A stretch of 5,710 bases of DNA, taken from positions 1 to 5,710 of the forward strand of contig WFPG01000211.1 in the NCBI GenBank assembly GCA_015487755.1, written 5' to 3'. The notes beneath the pieces are model-generated. The model saw only the letters and a program-made list of their open reading frames with translations. It did not search any database and was not told the DNA's origin. This stretch comes from Acidobacteriota bacterium. GTDB lineage: Bacteria > Acidobacteriota > Holophagae > Thermotomaculales > Thermotomaculaceae. Made by a program: the position numbers and the translations under genes. Shown one piece after another: positions 1 through 5,710 of the stretch (position 1 is its first letter; every line of letters starts with the position of its first letter).

Positions 1-688
1 CCCTTAAAGTATCCCCTATTCCGTCAAGGAGAAGAGCGCCAATGCCAATAATTGATTTAACAGTTCCTATATTTTCAGTCCCCGCTTCGGTAACGCCTAT
101 GTGCTGGGGATAATCAAACTGAGTTGCAAACATTCTGCAAGCCTCAACTGTTTTTTTTACATCTGAAGACTTTAAAGAAACCTTGATTTCATAAAAACCG
201 AACTCTTCAAGAAAGCCTATATGCCTTTTTGCGCTTTCAACCATTGCTTTTGGTGTATTTCCGTATTTTTCAAGTAGGTCTTTTTCTAAAGAGCCTGAAT
301 TTACCCCTATCCTTATAGGTATTCCGTGGTATTTGCAGGCAGACACAACTTCTTTAATTCTCTGTTTGCTTCCTATGTTTCCCGGGTTTATCCTTAAACA
401 GGAAACCCCGTTGTCCGCACACTTCAAAGCAAGCCTGTAATCAAAATGAATATCCGCAATTACGGGAATCGGGGAGAATTTTACAATCTCTTTTATCTTT
501 TCCGCTGCGTCCATATCGGGAATAGCACACCTGACTATATCGCACCCCGCCCCTACTATATCCTTAATCTGTTCGCAGGTTGCTTCAACATCCCTTGTGT
601 CTGTTTTTGTCATTGTTTGGACAGTTATGGGATTGCCACCTCCTATGGGGATGCCACCCACATAGATTACCTTGCTTTTTTTGTACAT
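1..688 (-). CDS. ispG: 4-hydroxy-3-methylbut-2-enyl diphosphate synthase (IspG/GcpE), N-terminal part, cut by window edge
   Basis: IspG reductively opens the cyclic diphosphate MEcPP to HMBPP, the penultimate MEP-pathway step, in the cytoplasm with a [4Fe-4S] cluster. I translated the minus strand from position 688: about 229 codons are open to the edge. Residues 1-229 cover the TIM-barrel domain with family blocks: YVGGIPIGGG near residues 9-18, ADIHFDYRLA at 78-87, LRINPGNIG at 98-106, IRIGVNSGSLEKD at 125-137, GVTEAGT near 199-205 and GIGDTLR at 223-229. The C-terminal domain with the cluster cysteines lies outside the window. The ATG at 688 is the only possible start here, because an in-frame TGA sits four codons upstream; the N-terminus aligns with E. 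coli IspG. GAGG at 691-694 is unusually close (2 nt) to the ATG, so coupling to rseP, whose stop is 4 nt upstream, is likely. Seven cysteines occur in this half, of which C97 and C118 match E. coli positions. All nine arginines use AGA/AGG. Confidence 0.96.
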   Translation of the reverse strand, partial: MYKKSKVIYVGGIPIGGGNPITVQTMTKTDTRDVEATCEQIKDIVGAGCDIVRCAIPDMDAAEKIKEIVKFSPIPVIADIHFDYRLALKCADNGVSCLRINPGNIGSKQRIKEVVSACKYHGIPIRIGVNSGSLEKDLLEKYGNTPKAMVESAKRHIGFLEEFGFYEIKVSLKSSDVKKTVEACRMFATQFDYPQHIGVTEAGTENIGTVKSIIGIGALLLDGIGDTLR

Positions 689-692
689 TTCC

Positions 693-2015
693 TCACTTCA
701 GATTAAGGTTTTTCAGAATATCGCTTATTATTACAAGCGTCATTAAGGTTATTAAAATAAAAAACCCTACCGTCGTTATCCTTTCCTTCAATTTTGCGCT
801 TAAATCCTTCCTTCTTATTGCCTCAATAAGGATTATAAAGATATGCCCCCCGTCAAGCATGGGAATAGGCAGAAGGTTAAAAATGCCAAGTTGGAGAGAA
901 ATTAAGCCCATTATGTAGATAAAGTTTGAAATTCCGCTTCTTGCAGCCTGCCCGGATATCCTTGCTATGTCAACAGGCCCCGATATGCTCCTTATTGACA
1001 TTTCGCCTTTTAAAAGTTTCCCTATAACGCTAAATGTTAAAGCAGTGTACTTTTTGGTATCTTTCAATGCGGTAACAAATGCCTGCGGAAGAGGAAGTTT
1101 TACAATTTTGTAAGGAAGTTCAATTACAACCCCTATCTTTCTGTTTTCCCCTTTCCCTTCAGGCATAACCTTGAAATTCAAAACCTTGCCGTTTCTCTCA
1201 ACCTTTAAATCCAACTCCCCTTCGCTTTTTTTAACGGCATTTATAAACTGCTCCAGCCCTTTGACAATCTCTTTCCCGTTAACGGAAAGCACTATATCGC
1301 CCGGCTTAATGCCCGCCTTTTCAGCGGGGGAACCAGGCATTACCATTCTAACCTGAACCCTTAAAGCAGGGAAAACACCTAAATATCCTGCCCTGTCTTT
1401 CCCCTTTTCAACAATTTTCACTTCTTTTTCAATTAAATTACCGTCCCTTTCAATCCTTAACTTAACCGTTCTGTTGGGGTTTGTTGCAACGAGGATTAAA
1501 AACTGGTCCCAATTTTCCACCTTTTTATCGTCAAAGTAAATTATTTTATCGCCGTACTTTAACCCTGCAACAAAGGCGGGGGACTCATTATCAACCCAGC
1601 CTACTACAACAGGCTTGTCTTTCCACACTGGAACAGGCTTATGAATTGCGTTTACAAAGGTGAAAAGCAGTATTGCAAGGACAATATTTAAAGTTGCCCC
1701 CATGACAAGGATAAGGATTCTCTGCCACTTTGTTTTATTGTTGAAGTTTCTCGGGTTATCGTCTTCCGCTTCGTCAGGCTCTTCCCCTAACATTGCAACA
1801 TACCCTCCTAAAGGCACAAGGGAAATGCAGTACTCTGTTTCCCCCCACTTTTTGCAGAAGAGTTTTTTTCCAAACCCTATTGAAAAGGTTTTAACATAAA
1901 CCCCGAACATCTTTGCCATAATAAAGTGGCCGAACTCGTGTATGGTGACAAGCACCCCGAACATTATAACAACGGCTAAAATATTGCCGATAATAGGCAA
2001 GTTAAAAATTCCCAC
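693..2015 (-). CDS. rseP: RseP-type site-2 intramembrane zinc metalloprotease with two PDZ domains
   Basis: This is a 440-residue inner-membrane protease of the S2P/M50B family. In E. coli the family member cleaves anti-sigma factor RseA and leftover signal peptides; the substrate here is unknown. The first membrane segment (about 8-30) carries the zinc motif HEFGH at 26-30. GYVAMLGE at 71-78 is the conserved membrane-associated loop. A second membrane segment spans about 98-122. Two PDZ domains follow, about 130-205 and 215-290, the second with the typical GSPAEKAGIKPGD at 228-240. SGP is at 345-347. The third zinc ligand is D388 in NLLPIPMLDGGH (380-391), and a last membrane helix lies near 413-433. 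Length and two PDZ domains match E. coli RseP (450 aa); many Gram-positive homologues have one PDZ. The start is GTG at 2015, with a full Shine-Dalgarno 5 nt upstream and an in-frame TAG just before, so no longer form exists. It overlaps the end of dxr by 14 nt. No catalytic residue is missing. Confidence 0.97.
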   Translation of the reverse strand: MGIFNLPIIGNILAVVIMFGVLVTIHEFGHFIMAKMFGVYVKTFSIGFGKKLFCKKWGETEYCISLVPLGGYVAMLGEEPDEAEDDNPRNFNNKTKWQRILILVMGATLNIVLAILLFTFVNAIHKPVPVWKDKPVVVGWVDNESPAFVAGLKYGDKIIYFDDKKVENWDQFLILVATNPNRTVKLRIERDGNLIEKEVKIVEKGKDRAGYLGVFPALRVQVRMVMPGSPAEKAGIKPGDIVLSVNGKEIVKGLEQFINAVKKSEGELDLKVERNGKVLNFKVMPEGKGENRKIGVVIELPYKIVKLPLPQAFVTALKDTKKYTALTFSVIGKLLKGEMSIRSISGPVDIARISGQAARSGISNFIYIMGLISLQLGIFNLLPIPMLDGGHIFIILIEAIRRKDLSAKLKERITTVGFFILITLMTLVIISDILKNLNLK

Positions 2016-3153
2016 CTTCTACCTCCTTTATGCTTATTTTTCTTACTCTTTCGTTAAATTCAAGAACATCTTCAATTGAGTTGATTTCAGGCCTCTCTAA
2101 TTTATTCAGCATATGCTCAATAAAATTCGGTATATTTAAAAAACCTATCTCCCCTTTCAAAAAGTAATTGACGGCAATTTCGTTTGAAGAGTTTAGAATA
2201 ATTCTATCCGATATACCCCTTTCCCCGCAACTATACGCAAGTTTTAAAGATTTAAAGGTTTCTAAATCAGGCTCAAAGAAGTCAAGTGTTAGAGATTTTC
2301 CGAAATTAAAGGAAAAATCCTCTGTGTAAACCCTTTGGGGAAAGTAAAGTGCGTATTGAATCGGAAGCATCATATCGGTCTTCCCCATCTGGCATATTAT
2401 AGAGCCGTCAACAAATTCAACCATTGAATGAACAATGCTTTGAGGATGAATTTTAACCTTAATATGTGAATAATCAACACCGAAAAGGAAATGAGCCTCT
2501 ATTACCTCAAGCCCTTTGTTCATCAAGGTTGCGGAATCAACGGTAATCTTTTTGCCCATTTCCCATGTAGGGTGGTTTAATGTCTCTTCAACACTAACCT
2601 CTTTCAACTGGTTCATTGTTTTCCCGAAAAAAGGGCCGCCAGACGCTGTTAAAATAAGTGATTTAACCTCTTCTTTTCCCCCTGCCCTTAAAGCCTGGTG
2701 AATTGCGTTATGCTCGCTGTCAACAGGTATAAGTTCAGTACCGTGCATTTCACACTCTTTGTTTATAAACTCCCCTGCAAGCACCATAGACTCTTTGTTG
2801 GCAAGCGCAAGCCTTTTTGTATAGGGAATGGACTTGAAAGTTGGAATTAAACCGGCACTTCCCACAATTGCAGACAATGTTATATCGCAATTTATTTCGT
2901 ATGATTTATCAAAGGGAATAAACTCCGTCTTCAGGTTTTCCTCATCTAAAAAATCTTTTAAAGCCTTTGCTTTTTCTTTGTTGTTAATTGTCGCAAATTC
3001 AGGCTCAAACTCTACAATCTGTTTTTTCAATAAATCAAGGTTGTTTCCTGCCGCAAGGAGTTTTATAGAAAAATCATTATTCTTTAATTTAAGCAGTTTT
3101 AAACAACTTTTGCCGATTGAGCCGGTTGAGCCGTATATCTTCAGTGTTTTCAT
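2002..3153 (-). CDS. dxr: 1-deoxy-D-xylulose 5-phosphate reductoisomerase (DXR)
   Basis: Dxr converts DXP to 2-C-methyl-D-erythritol 4-phosphate with NADPH and a divalent metal, the first committed MEP step and the target of fosmidomycin; it is cytoplasmic. The product has 383 residues, close to E. coli's 398. The NADPH-binding loop GSTGSIG is at 8-14, followed by LANKES at 117-122. Metal ligands by alignment to E. coli are D145 and E147 in PVDSEHNAIHQAL, plus E216 in MNKGLE. Substrate-loop residues are S171 (SGGPF), H194 and W197 (HPTWEMG), with HPQSIVHSMVEF at 236-247. All catalytic positions are present, so it should be active. ATG at 3153 places GSTGSIG at the usual distance from the N-terminus. 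Its ribosome site is poor (only GAG at 3158-3160), 6 nt after the cdsA stop, so translation probably depends on ribosomes finishing cdsA. Its last codons contain the ribosome-binding site of rseP. Confidence 0.98.
   Translation of the reverse strand: MKTLKIYGSTGSIGKSCLKLLKLKNNDFSIKLLAAGNNLDLLKKQIVEFEPEFATINNKEKAKALKDFLDEENLKTEFIPFDKSYEINCDITLSAIVGSAGLIPTFKSIPYTKRLALANKESMVLAGEFINKECEMHGTELIPVDSEHNAIHQALRAGGKEEVKSLILTASGGPFFGKTMNQLKEVSVEETLNHPTWEMGKKITVDSATLMNKGLEVIEAHFLFGVDYSHIKVKIHPQSIVHSMVEFVDGSIICQMGKTDMMLPIQYALYFPQRVYTEDFSFNFGKSLTLDFFEPDLETFKSLKLAYSCGERGISDRIILNSSNEIAVNYFLKGEIGFLNIPNFIEHMLNKLERPEINSIEDVLEFNERVRKISIKEVEGGNF
2021..2029 (-). promoter_or_regulatory. Strong ribosome-binding site of rseP, inside the end of dxr
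   Basis: The minus strand reads AAAGGAGGT, a full match to the 16S anti-Shine-Dalgarno sequence, then AGAAG and the GTG start of rseP. It is the best ribosome site in the window and is embedded in the last codons of dxr, suggesting that rseP translation is initiated efficiently in its own right as well as through overlap. Confidence 0.85.
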
Positions 3154-3159
3154 AATACT

Positions 3160-3987
3160 CTACATTATGTAAAGGAAGTAAAAGTATAAAAGCGGAGAAG
3201 AAAGAACAAATGAGTCAAGCCTGTCAAGAATGCCCCCGTGCCCCGGAATTAAAGTTGCGCTGTCTTTAACTCCTGCACACCTTTTCCACAATGACTCTAT
3301 TAAATCGCCTATAATCCCGCTTATTCCGATTATAAGAGTAATGGCTATAACATCGTGCCATGTCAGCCTTGTAAAAAACCACATTTTTGCAAGTGTTGCC
3401 CCTAAAAAGTTAAAAACAATATTGCCGACAGCCCCTTCTATTGATTTTTTAGGGCTTATTTTAGGTGCAAGTTTGTGCTTGCCGAACATACTCCCTATCC
3501 AGTATGCCCCTGAATCACCGAACCATATAACCGCATACAATAAAAACACAAGGTCTGCCCCTAACCCGTCATAGAGCCTGTTGGAGTTTTTCAAAGCAAC
3601 CTGATAGCCTAAAGGGATTCCAAGGTATAAAGCCCCTAAAAGGGATAAAGCAACCGATTGCAGCGATTTCTCTGTATCAGGGTCTTTGAAAAAGGCGTAA
3701 ATTAAAAGAAAAACAAAACCGGCTGAAATAACAAACTCAAAAGAAAGGAAATTTACAATAAAACTTGTGGGAATTAAAGCGGCAAGAATAAAAGCGGGAA
3801 TAGTGTAAAAGTTTGCCCCTACATGCACAGAAAGGCTTTTAAACTCCTGAATACCTAAAAATATTGCGATTATTACAAGGAAATAAAAGTAATAAACAGG
3901 TAAGTACTTAACAATAACAAAAAAAAGCGGAACAAAAACTATTGCCGAAATAGCCCTTAAAATAAAAGATTTCAAATTAAATGCCAC
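3160..3987 (-). CDS. cdsA: Phosphatidate cytidylyltransferase (CDP-diglyceride synthase)
   Basis: CdsA joins CTP and phosphatidic acid to give CDP-diacylglycerol, precursor of all major bacterial phospholipids, in the inner membrane. With the start chosen here it has 275 residues and about eight hydrophobic helices, near 11-27, 28-46, 60-78, 83-99, 109-128, 145-165, 185-204 and 213-233, with a hydrophobic C-terminal end at 263-274. The family signature occupies about 232-258: KR, then KDSATLIPGHGG and the DRLD pair with catalytic aspartates near 255 and 258. The upstream DSGAYWIGSMFGK stretch and PKKSIEGA also fit. The signature's third position is W where L/I/V/M/F is usual (SLWKR). Start choice: the frame opens as far as a TTG at 4026 (288 aa), but that lacks a ribosome site. 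GTG at 3987 has GGGGGT 4 nt upstream and yields the short N-terminus normal for CdsA. Overlap with uppS is then 11 nt rather than 50. The start is inferred; the identity is not in doubt. Confidence 0.96.
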   Translation of the reverse strand: MAFNLKSFILRAISAIVFVPLFFVIVKYLPVYYFYFLVIIAIFLGIQEFKSLSVHVGANFYTIPAFILAALIPTSFIVNFLSFEFVISAGFVFLLIYAFFKDPDTEKSLQSVALSLLGALYLGIPLGYQVALKNSNRLYDGLGADLVFLLYAVIWFGDSGAYWIGSMFGKHKLAPKISPKKSIEGAVGNIVFNFLGATLAKMWFFTRLTWHDVIAITLIIGISGIIGDLIESLWKRCAGVKDSATLIPGHGGILDRLDSFVLSSPLLYFYFLYIM

Positions 3988-4732
3988 CTGTACCCCCAAA
4001 TCTTCTTTCTCTTTTTTGATATTCAATTATCGCTTTAAGCATTTCTATTGTATCAAAATCAGGCCAGAGAACATCGGTAAAATACAGTTCTGCATATGCA
4101 ATTTGCCACAACAGAAAATTTGAAACTCGTATCTCCCCGCTTGTCCTTATCAAAAGGTCAGGGTCCGGCAAATCTTTTGTGTAAAGAAATTTTGAGAAAA
4201 CCTCTTCACTTATGTCCTCTTTTTTTAATCCTTTTTCAATTATCCCCTTAACCGCATTGATAATTTCCGCCCTTCCCCCGTAATTTAAGGCAATGTTAAA
4301 AATAAGGGAATTATTGTTTTTAGTTTCTTCAAGAACATTGTCTATCTCTCTGTTCACAAACAGGGGAAGTTTGCTTCTATCCCCTATTATTGAGAGTTTA
4401 ATATCCTTATCCAGCAATTTTTTCTTCTGCAATTTTAAAAACTGAAAGAGCAAAGTCATTAAAACCGAGACTTCATATTCAGGCCTTACCCAGTTTTCGG
4501 TTGAAAAAGCATAGACTGTTATTACCTTTACCCCTAAATGCAAAGCGGAGTCAAGTGCGTTTTCTATAGCCTTTGCTCCCGCTTTGTGGCCTTTTATCCT
4601 TGAAAGCCCCCTCTTTTTAGCCCACCTTCCGTTTCCGTCCATAATAATTGCGACATGGGAAGGAATGTTGTTTTCATCTATTTCAAGCCATAATTTTCTT
4701 TCTCTCTCCCCTGCACTTTTCGGAGGCTTCAT
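3977..4732 (-). CDS. uppS: Undecaprenyl diphosphate synthase, (Z)-prenyltransferase (UPP synthase)
   Basis: UppS adds IPP units in cis to farnesyl diphosphate to make C55 undecaprenyl diphosphate, the lipid carrier for peptidoglycan and surface polysaccharides; it acts at the cytoplasmic membrane face. The product has 251 residues, the normal length. MDGNGRWA at 31-38 holds the catalytic D32, N34 and R36. YAFSTENW is at 74-81, the diphosphate-binding arginines R196 and R202 lie in DLLIRTSGEIRVSNF, and E215 in WQIAYAELYFTDVLWPDFD is the metal ligand by E. coli alignment. The C-terminus RRFGG (243-247) is conserved. The N-terminal ~24 residues before the first strand are charged and unremarkable. 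ATG at 4732 forms TAATG with the stop of the upstream gene and has GGGAG 5 nt before it, so the start is firm. The enzyme is a cis-prenyltransferase, unrelated in fold to the trans-prenyl synthase encoded next to it. Confidence 0.98.
   Translation of the reverse strand: MKPPKSAGERERKLWLEIDENNIPSHVAIIMDGNGRWAKKRGLSRIKGHKAGAKAIENALDSALHLGVKVITVYAFSTENWVRPEYEVSVLMTLLFQFLKLQKKKLLDKDIKLSIIGDRSKLPLFVNREIDNVLEETKNNNSLIFNIALNYGGRAEIINAVKGIIEKGLKKEDISEEVFSKFLYTKDLPDPDLLIRTSGEIRVSNFLLWQIAYAELYFTDVLWPDFDTIEMLKAIIEYQKRERRFGGTGGI
3992..3997 (-). promoter_or_regulatory. Probable ribosome-binding site of cdsA, inside the uppS C-terminal codons
   Basis: The minus strand reads GGGGGT, which can pair with ACCTCC of the 16S rRNA tail with one G-U wobble, 4 nt before the GTG at 3987. 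The same six bases encode Gly246-Gly247 of the conserved UppS RRFGG tail. This decides my start for cdsA over the upstream TTG at 4026, which has no such site. Confidence 0.55.
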
Positions 4733-5706
4733 TAAAACTCCCTGTCTATAATAAAATCACAGATTTTAAATAAAGTGTCTCTATATTCATTTTGTTCAAA
4801 CTTTTCAAGTATTTGCATATTTTCTGAGATTAAGGCTTTCGCGTAATTAAACGCTTCTTTCAAATAGCCTTTATTCTCAAGGATTTTCACAAGGTTTTTT
4901 TTGTCTTTTTCTTCAAAAACCTCACCCTTTGATTTAAAAACCCTTTTCACTATATCAATGACTTCTTTCTCCTCGTTTTCCATAGCAAGTAGCACAGGCA
5001 AGGTAGCCTTTCCTTCAGGCAAGTCTATAAGTTTAGGCTTCCCTAATTTTTTCAAATCCGCCTTAAAATCAAGGCAATCATCAACAATCTGAAAGGCAAT
5101 ACCAAGTTTTTCCCCGAATTTTTCCGCAAGGGGAAGCAATTCTTCTTTGCCTGCAACAACTAAAGGTAGGGAACAACATGCGGAAAACAAAACCGCTGTT
5201 TTAAGTTTTATAATTTCAAAGTAAACCTCTTTTTTAGGTGGAAAGTTAAAGGCATTTGCATTTTGAATCAACTCCCCTGTAACAAGAGATTTCGCCACAT
5301 AGGCAATTCTTTTTAAAACCTCAACACTATTTAATTCAACGGCGATAGTCATTGAAGTGGCAAACATATAATCACCGTAAAGAACGGTAATTGTATTGTC
5401 CCAGATTGAGTTGTGTGTCTTCTGCCCCCTTCTTATGTCGGCATTGTCTATAACATCGTCGTGCACCAATGTTGAATTATGCAAAAGTTCCAATGTAGCG
5501 CCTATCTTTATGCTCTTTTCATCTTCAATCTTAACCAATTTGCCGAATAAAATCGCAAAGGCAGGCCTTAACATCTTGCCTGTTTTTTTTAGGGAATGGT
5601 TTACAAGAGGGGATACTTCTGCATAATCTGATTTAAGCCTTTCGGCAATAAGGTTTTCAACCCCTTTTAATTCACCTGAAATACCTTTTAAAAAAGCAAT
5701 ACTCAC
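4732..5706 (-). CDS. Long-chain (E)-polyprenyl diphosphate synthase (IspB/HepT-like)
   Basis: This class I trans-prenyl diphosphate synthase condenses IPP with an allylic primer, most likely to form a C30-C50 chain for quinones. The first aspartate-rich motif is DDVID at 83-87, followed by RRG at 92-94. The second is DDCLD at 209-213, preceded by FQIV. K169-T170 and Q206 are in the expected places. Positions -5 and -4 before the first DDxxD are S78 and T79, small residues rather than the aromatics of short-chain (C15) enzymes, which supports a long product by the known chain-length rule. IPP-binding K44, R47 and H76 are present, although the common GGGKR reads TGKM. The loop usually containing GKPxGxDL reads GKPKLIDL, without the glycine. 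The C-terminus DREF resembles other family ends. The GTG at 5706 gives a normal-length N-terminus, but the frame stays open to the window edge 4 nt away and the ribosome site cannot be seen, so a slightly longer form is possible. The exact product length cannot be read from sequence. Confidence 0.92.
   Translation of the reverse strand: MSIAFLKGISGELKGVENLIAERLKSDYAEVSPLVNHSLKKTGKMLRPAFAILFGKLVKIEDEKSIKIGATLELLHNSTLVHDDVIDNADIRRGQKTHNSIWDNTITVLYGDYMFATSMTIAVELNSVEVLKRIAYVAKSLVTGELIQNANAFNFPPKKEVYFEIIKLKTAVLFSACCSLPLVVAGKEELLPLAEKFGEKLGIAFQIVDDCLDFKADLKKLGKPKLIDLPEGKATLPVLLAMENEEKEVIDIVKRVFKSKGEVFEEKDKKNLVKILENKGYLKEAFNYAKALISENMQILEKFEQNEYRDTLFKICDFIIDREF
4738..4742 (-). promoter_or_regulatory. 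Ribosome-binding site of uppS
   Basis: The minus strand reads GGGAG followed by five bases (TTTTA) and the uppS ATG. It lies inside the last codons of the polyprenyl synthase gene and confirms the TAATG start, consistent with termination-reinitiation coupling. Confidence 0.7.
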
Positions 5707-5710
5707 AAAC

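Noticed and set aside
151..158. Eight-base A or T runs (also near 3919-3926, 4895-4902 and 5583-5590) as possible programmed slippage sites
   Set aside because: Each sits in an intact frame that continues with conserved protein sequence; they encode Lys-Lys or Phe-Phe and are expected in an AT-rich genome.
580..918. A plus-strand open frame of 112 codons crossing the ispG/rseP junction
   Set aside because: It lies antisense to two clearly conserved genes, its product has no recognisable domain, and it is a by-product of the biased coding strand.
2828..3574. Two plus-strand open frames of 114 codons (2828-3172 and 3230-3574)
   Set aside because: They mirror dxr and cdsA on the opposite strand, have no family motifs, and are explained by codon bias of the real genes.
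3633..3645. CCCCTAAAAGGGA, a small inverted repeat that might be a hairpin
   Set aside because: It is a short stem with a tight loop inside cdsA codons, with no U-run after it; there is no reason to call it a terminator.
1..4390. Recurring CCCCTAT/ATAGGGG heptamers on the plus/minus strands, resembling a dispersed motif
   Set aside because: Where examined they fall in coding sequence and follow from preferred Ile-Gly codons (ATA GGG) or similar G-rich codons; spacing is irregular and none lies between genes.

Overview
The window is a packed block of six genes, all on the minus strand. They make isoprenoids, membrane lipids and cell-envelope components. Read in the direction of transcription, from high to low coordinates, they are: a long-chain (E)-polyprenyl diphosphate synthase; uppS (undecaprenyl diphosphate synthase); cdsA (CDP-diglyceride synthase); dxr (first committed step of the MEP pathway); rseP (site-2 intramembrane protease with two PDZ domains); and the first ~229 codons of ispG (a late MEP step), which runs off the low-coordinate edge. 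Junctions are tiny: 1-nt overlap, ~11-nt overlap, 6-nt gap, 14-nt overlap and 4-nt gap. No promoter, terminator, RNA gene, repeat array or mobile element is visible, so this is the interior of one operon extending beyond both edges. No stretch lacks a gene.

The genes fit together functionally. Dxr and IspG help make IPP and DMAPP. The (E)-polyprenyl synthase and UppS use these C5 units, the first for an all-trans chain (probably a quinone tail) and the second for the undecaprenyl carrier of cell-wall synthesis. CdsA makes CDP-diacylglycerol for phospholipids, and RseP cleaves membrane proteins in envelope-stress or signal-peptide turnover pathways. The core order uppS-cdsA-dxr-rseP is a classic conserved bacterial cluster. 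Less standard are the (E)-polyprenyl synthase fused by TAATG to the front of uppS, and ispG, rather than the proteobacterial bamA, after rseP.

Organism: a bacterium with a moderately AT-rich genome (roughly 40% G+C by eye). Arginine is coded almost wholly by AGA/AGG, Ile-Gly is often ATA GGG, and the coding strand is purine-rich. This resembles many thermophilic or anaerobic lineages. Two PDZ domains in RseP, as in E. coli, lean towards a diderm (Gram-negative type) cell. I cannot assign a phylum from the sequence alone.

I found no undescribed biological system. This is a well-preserved housekeeping operon. The points worth a second look concern gene order, translational coupling, start-codon choice and a few motif variants.
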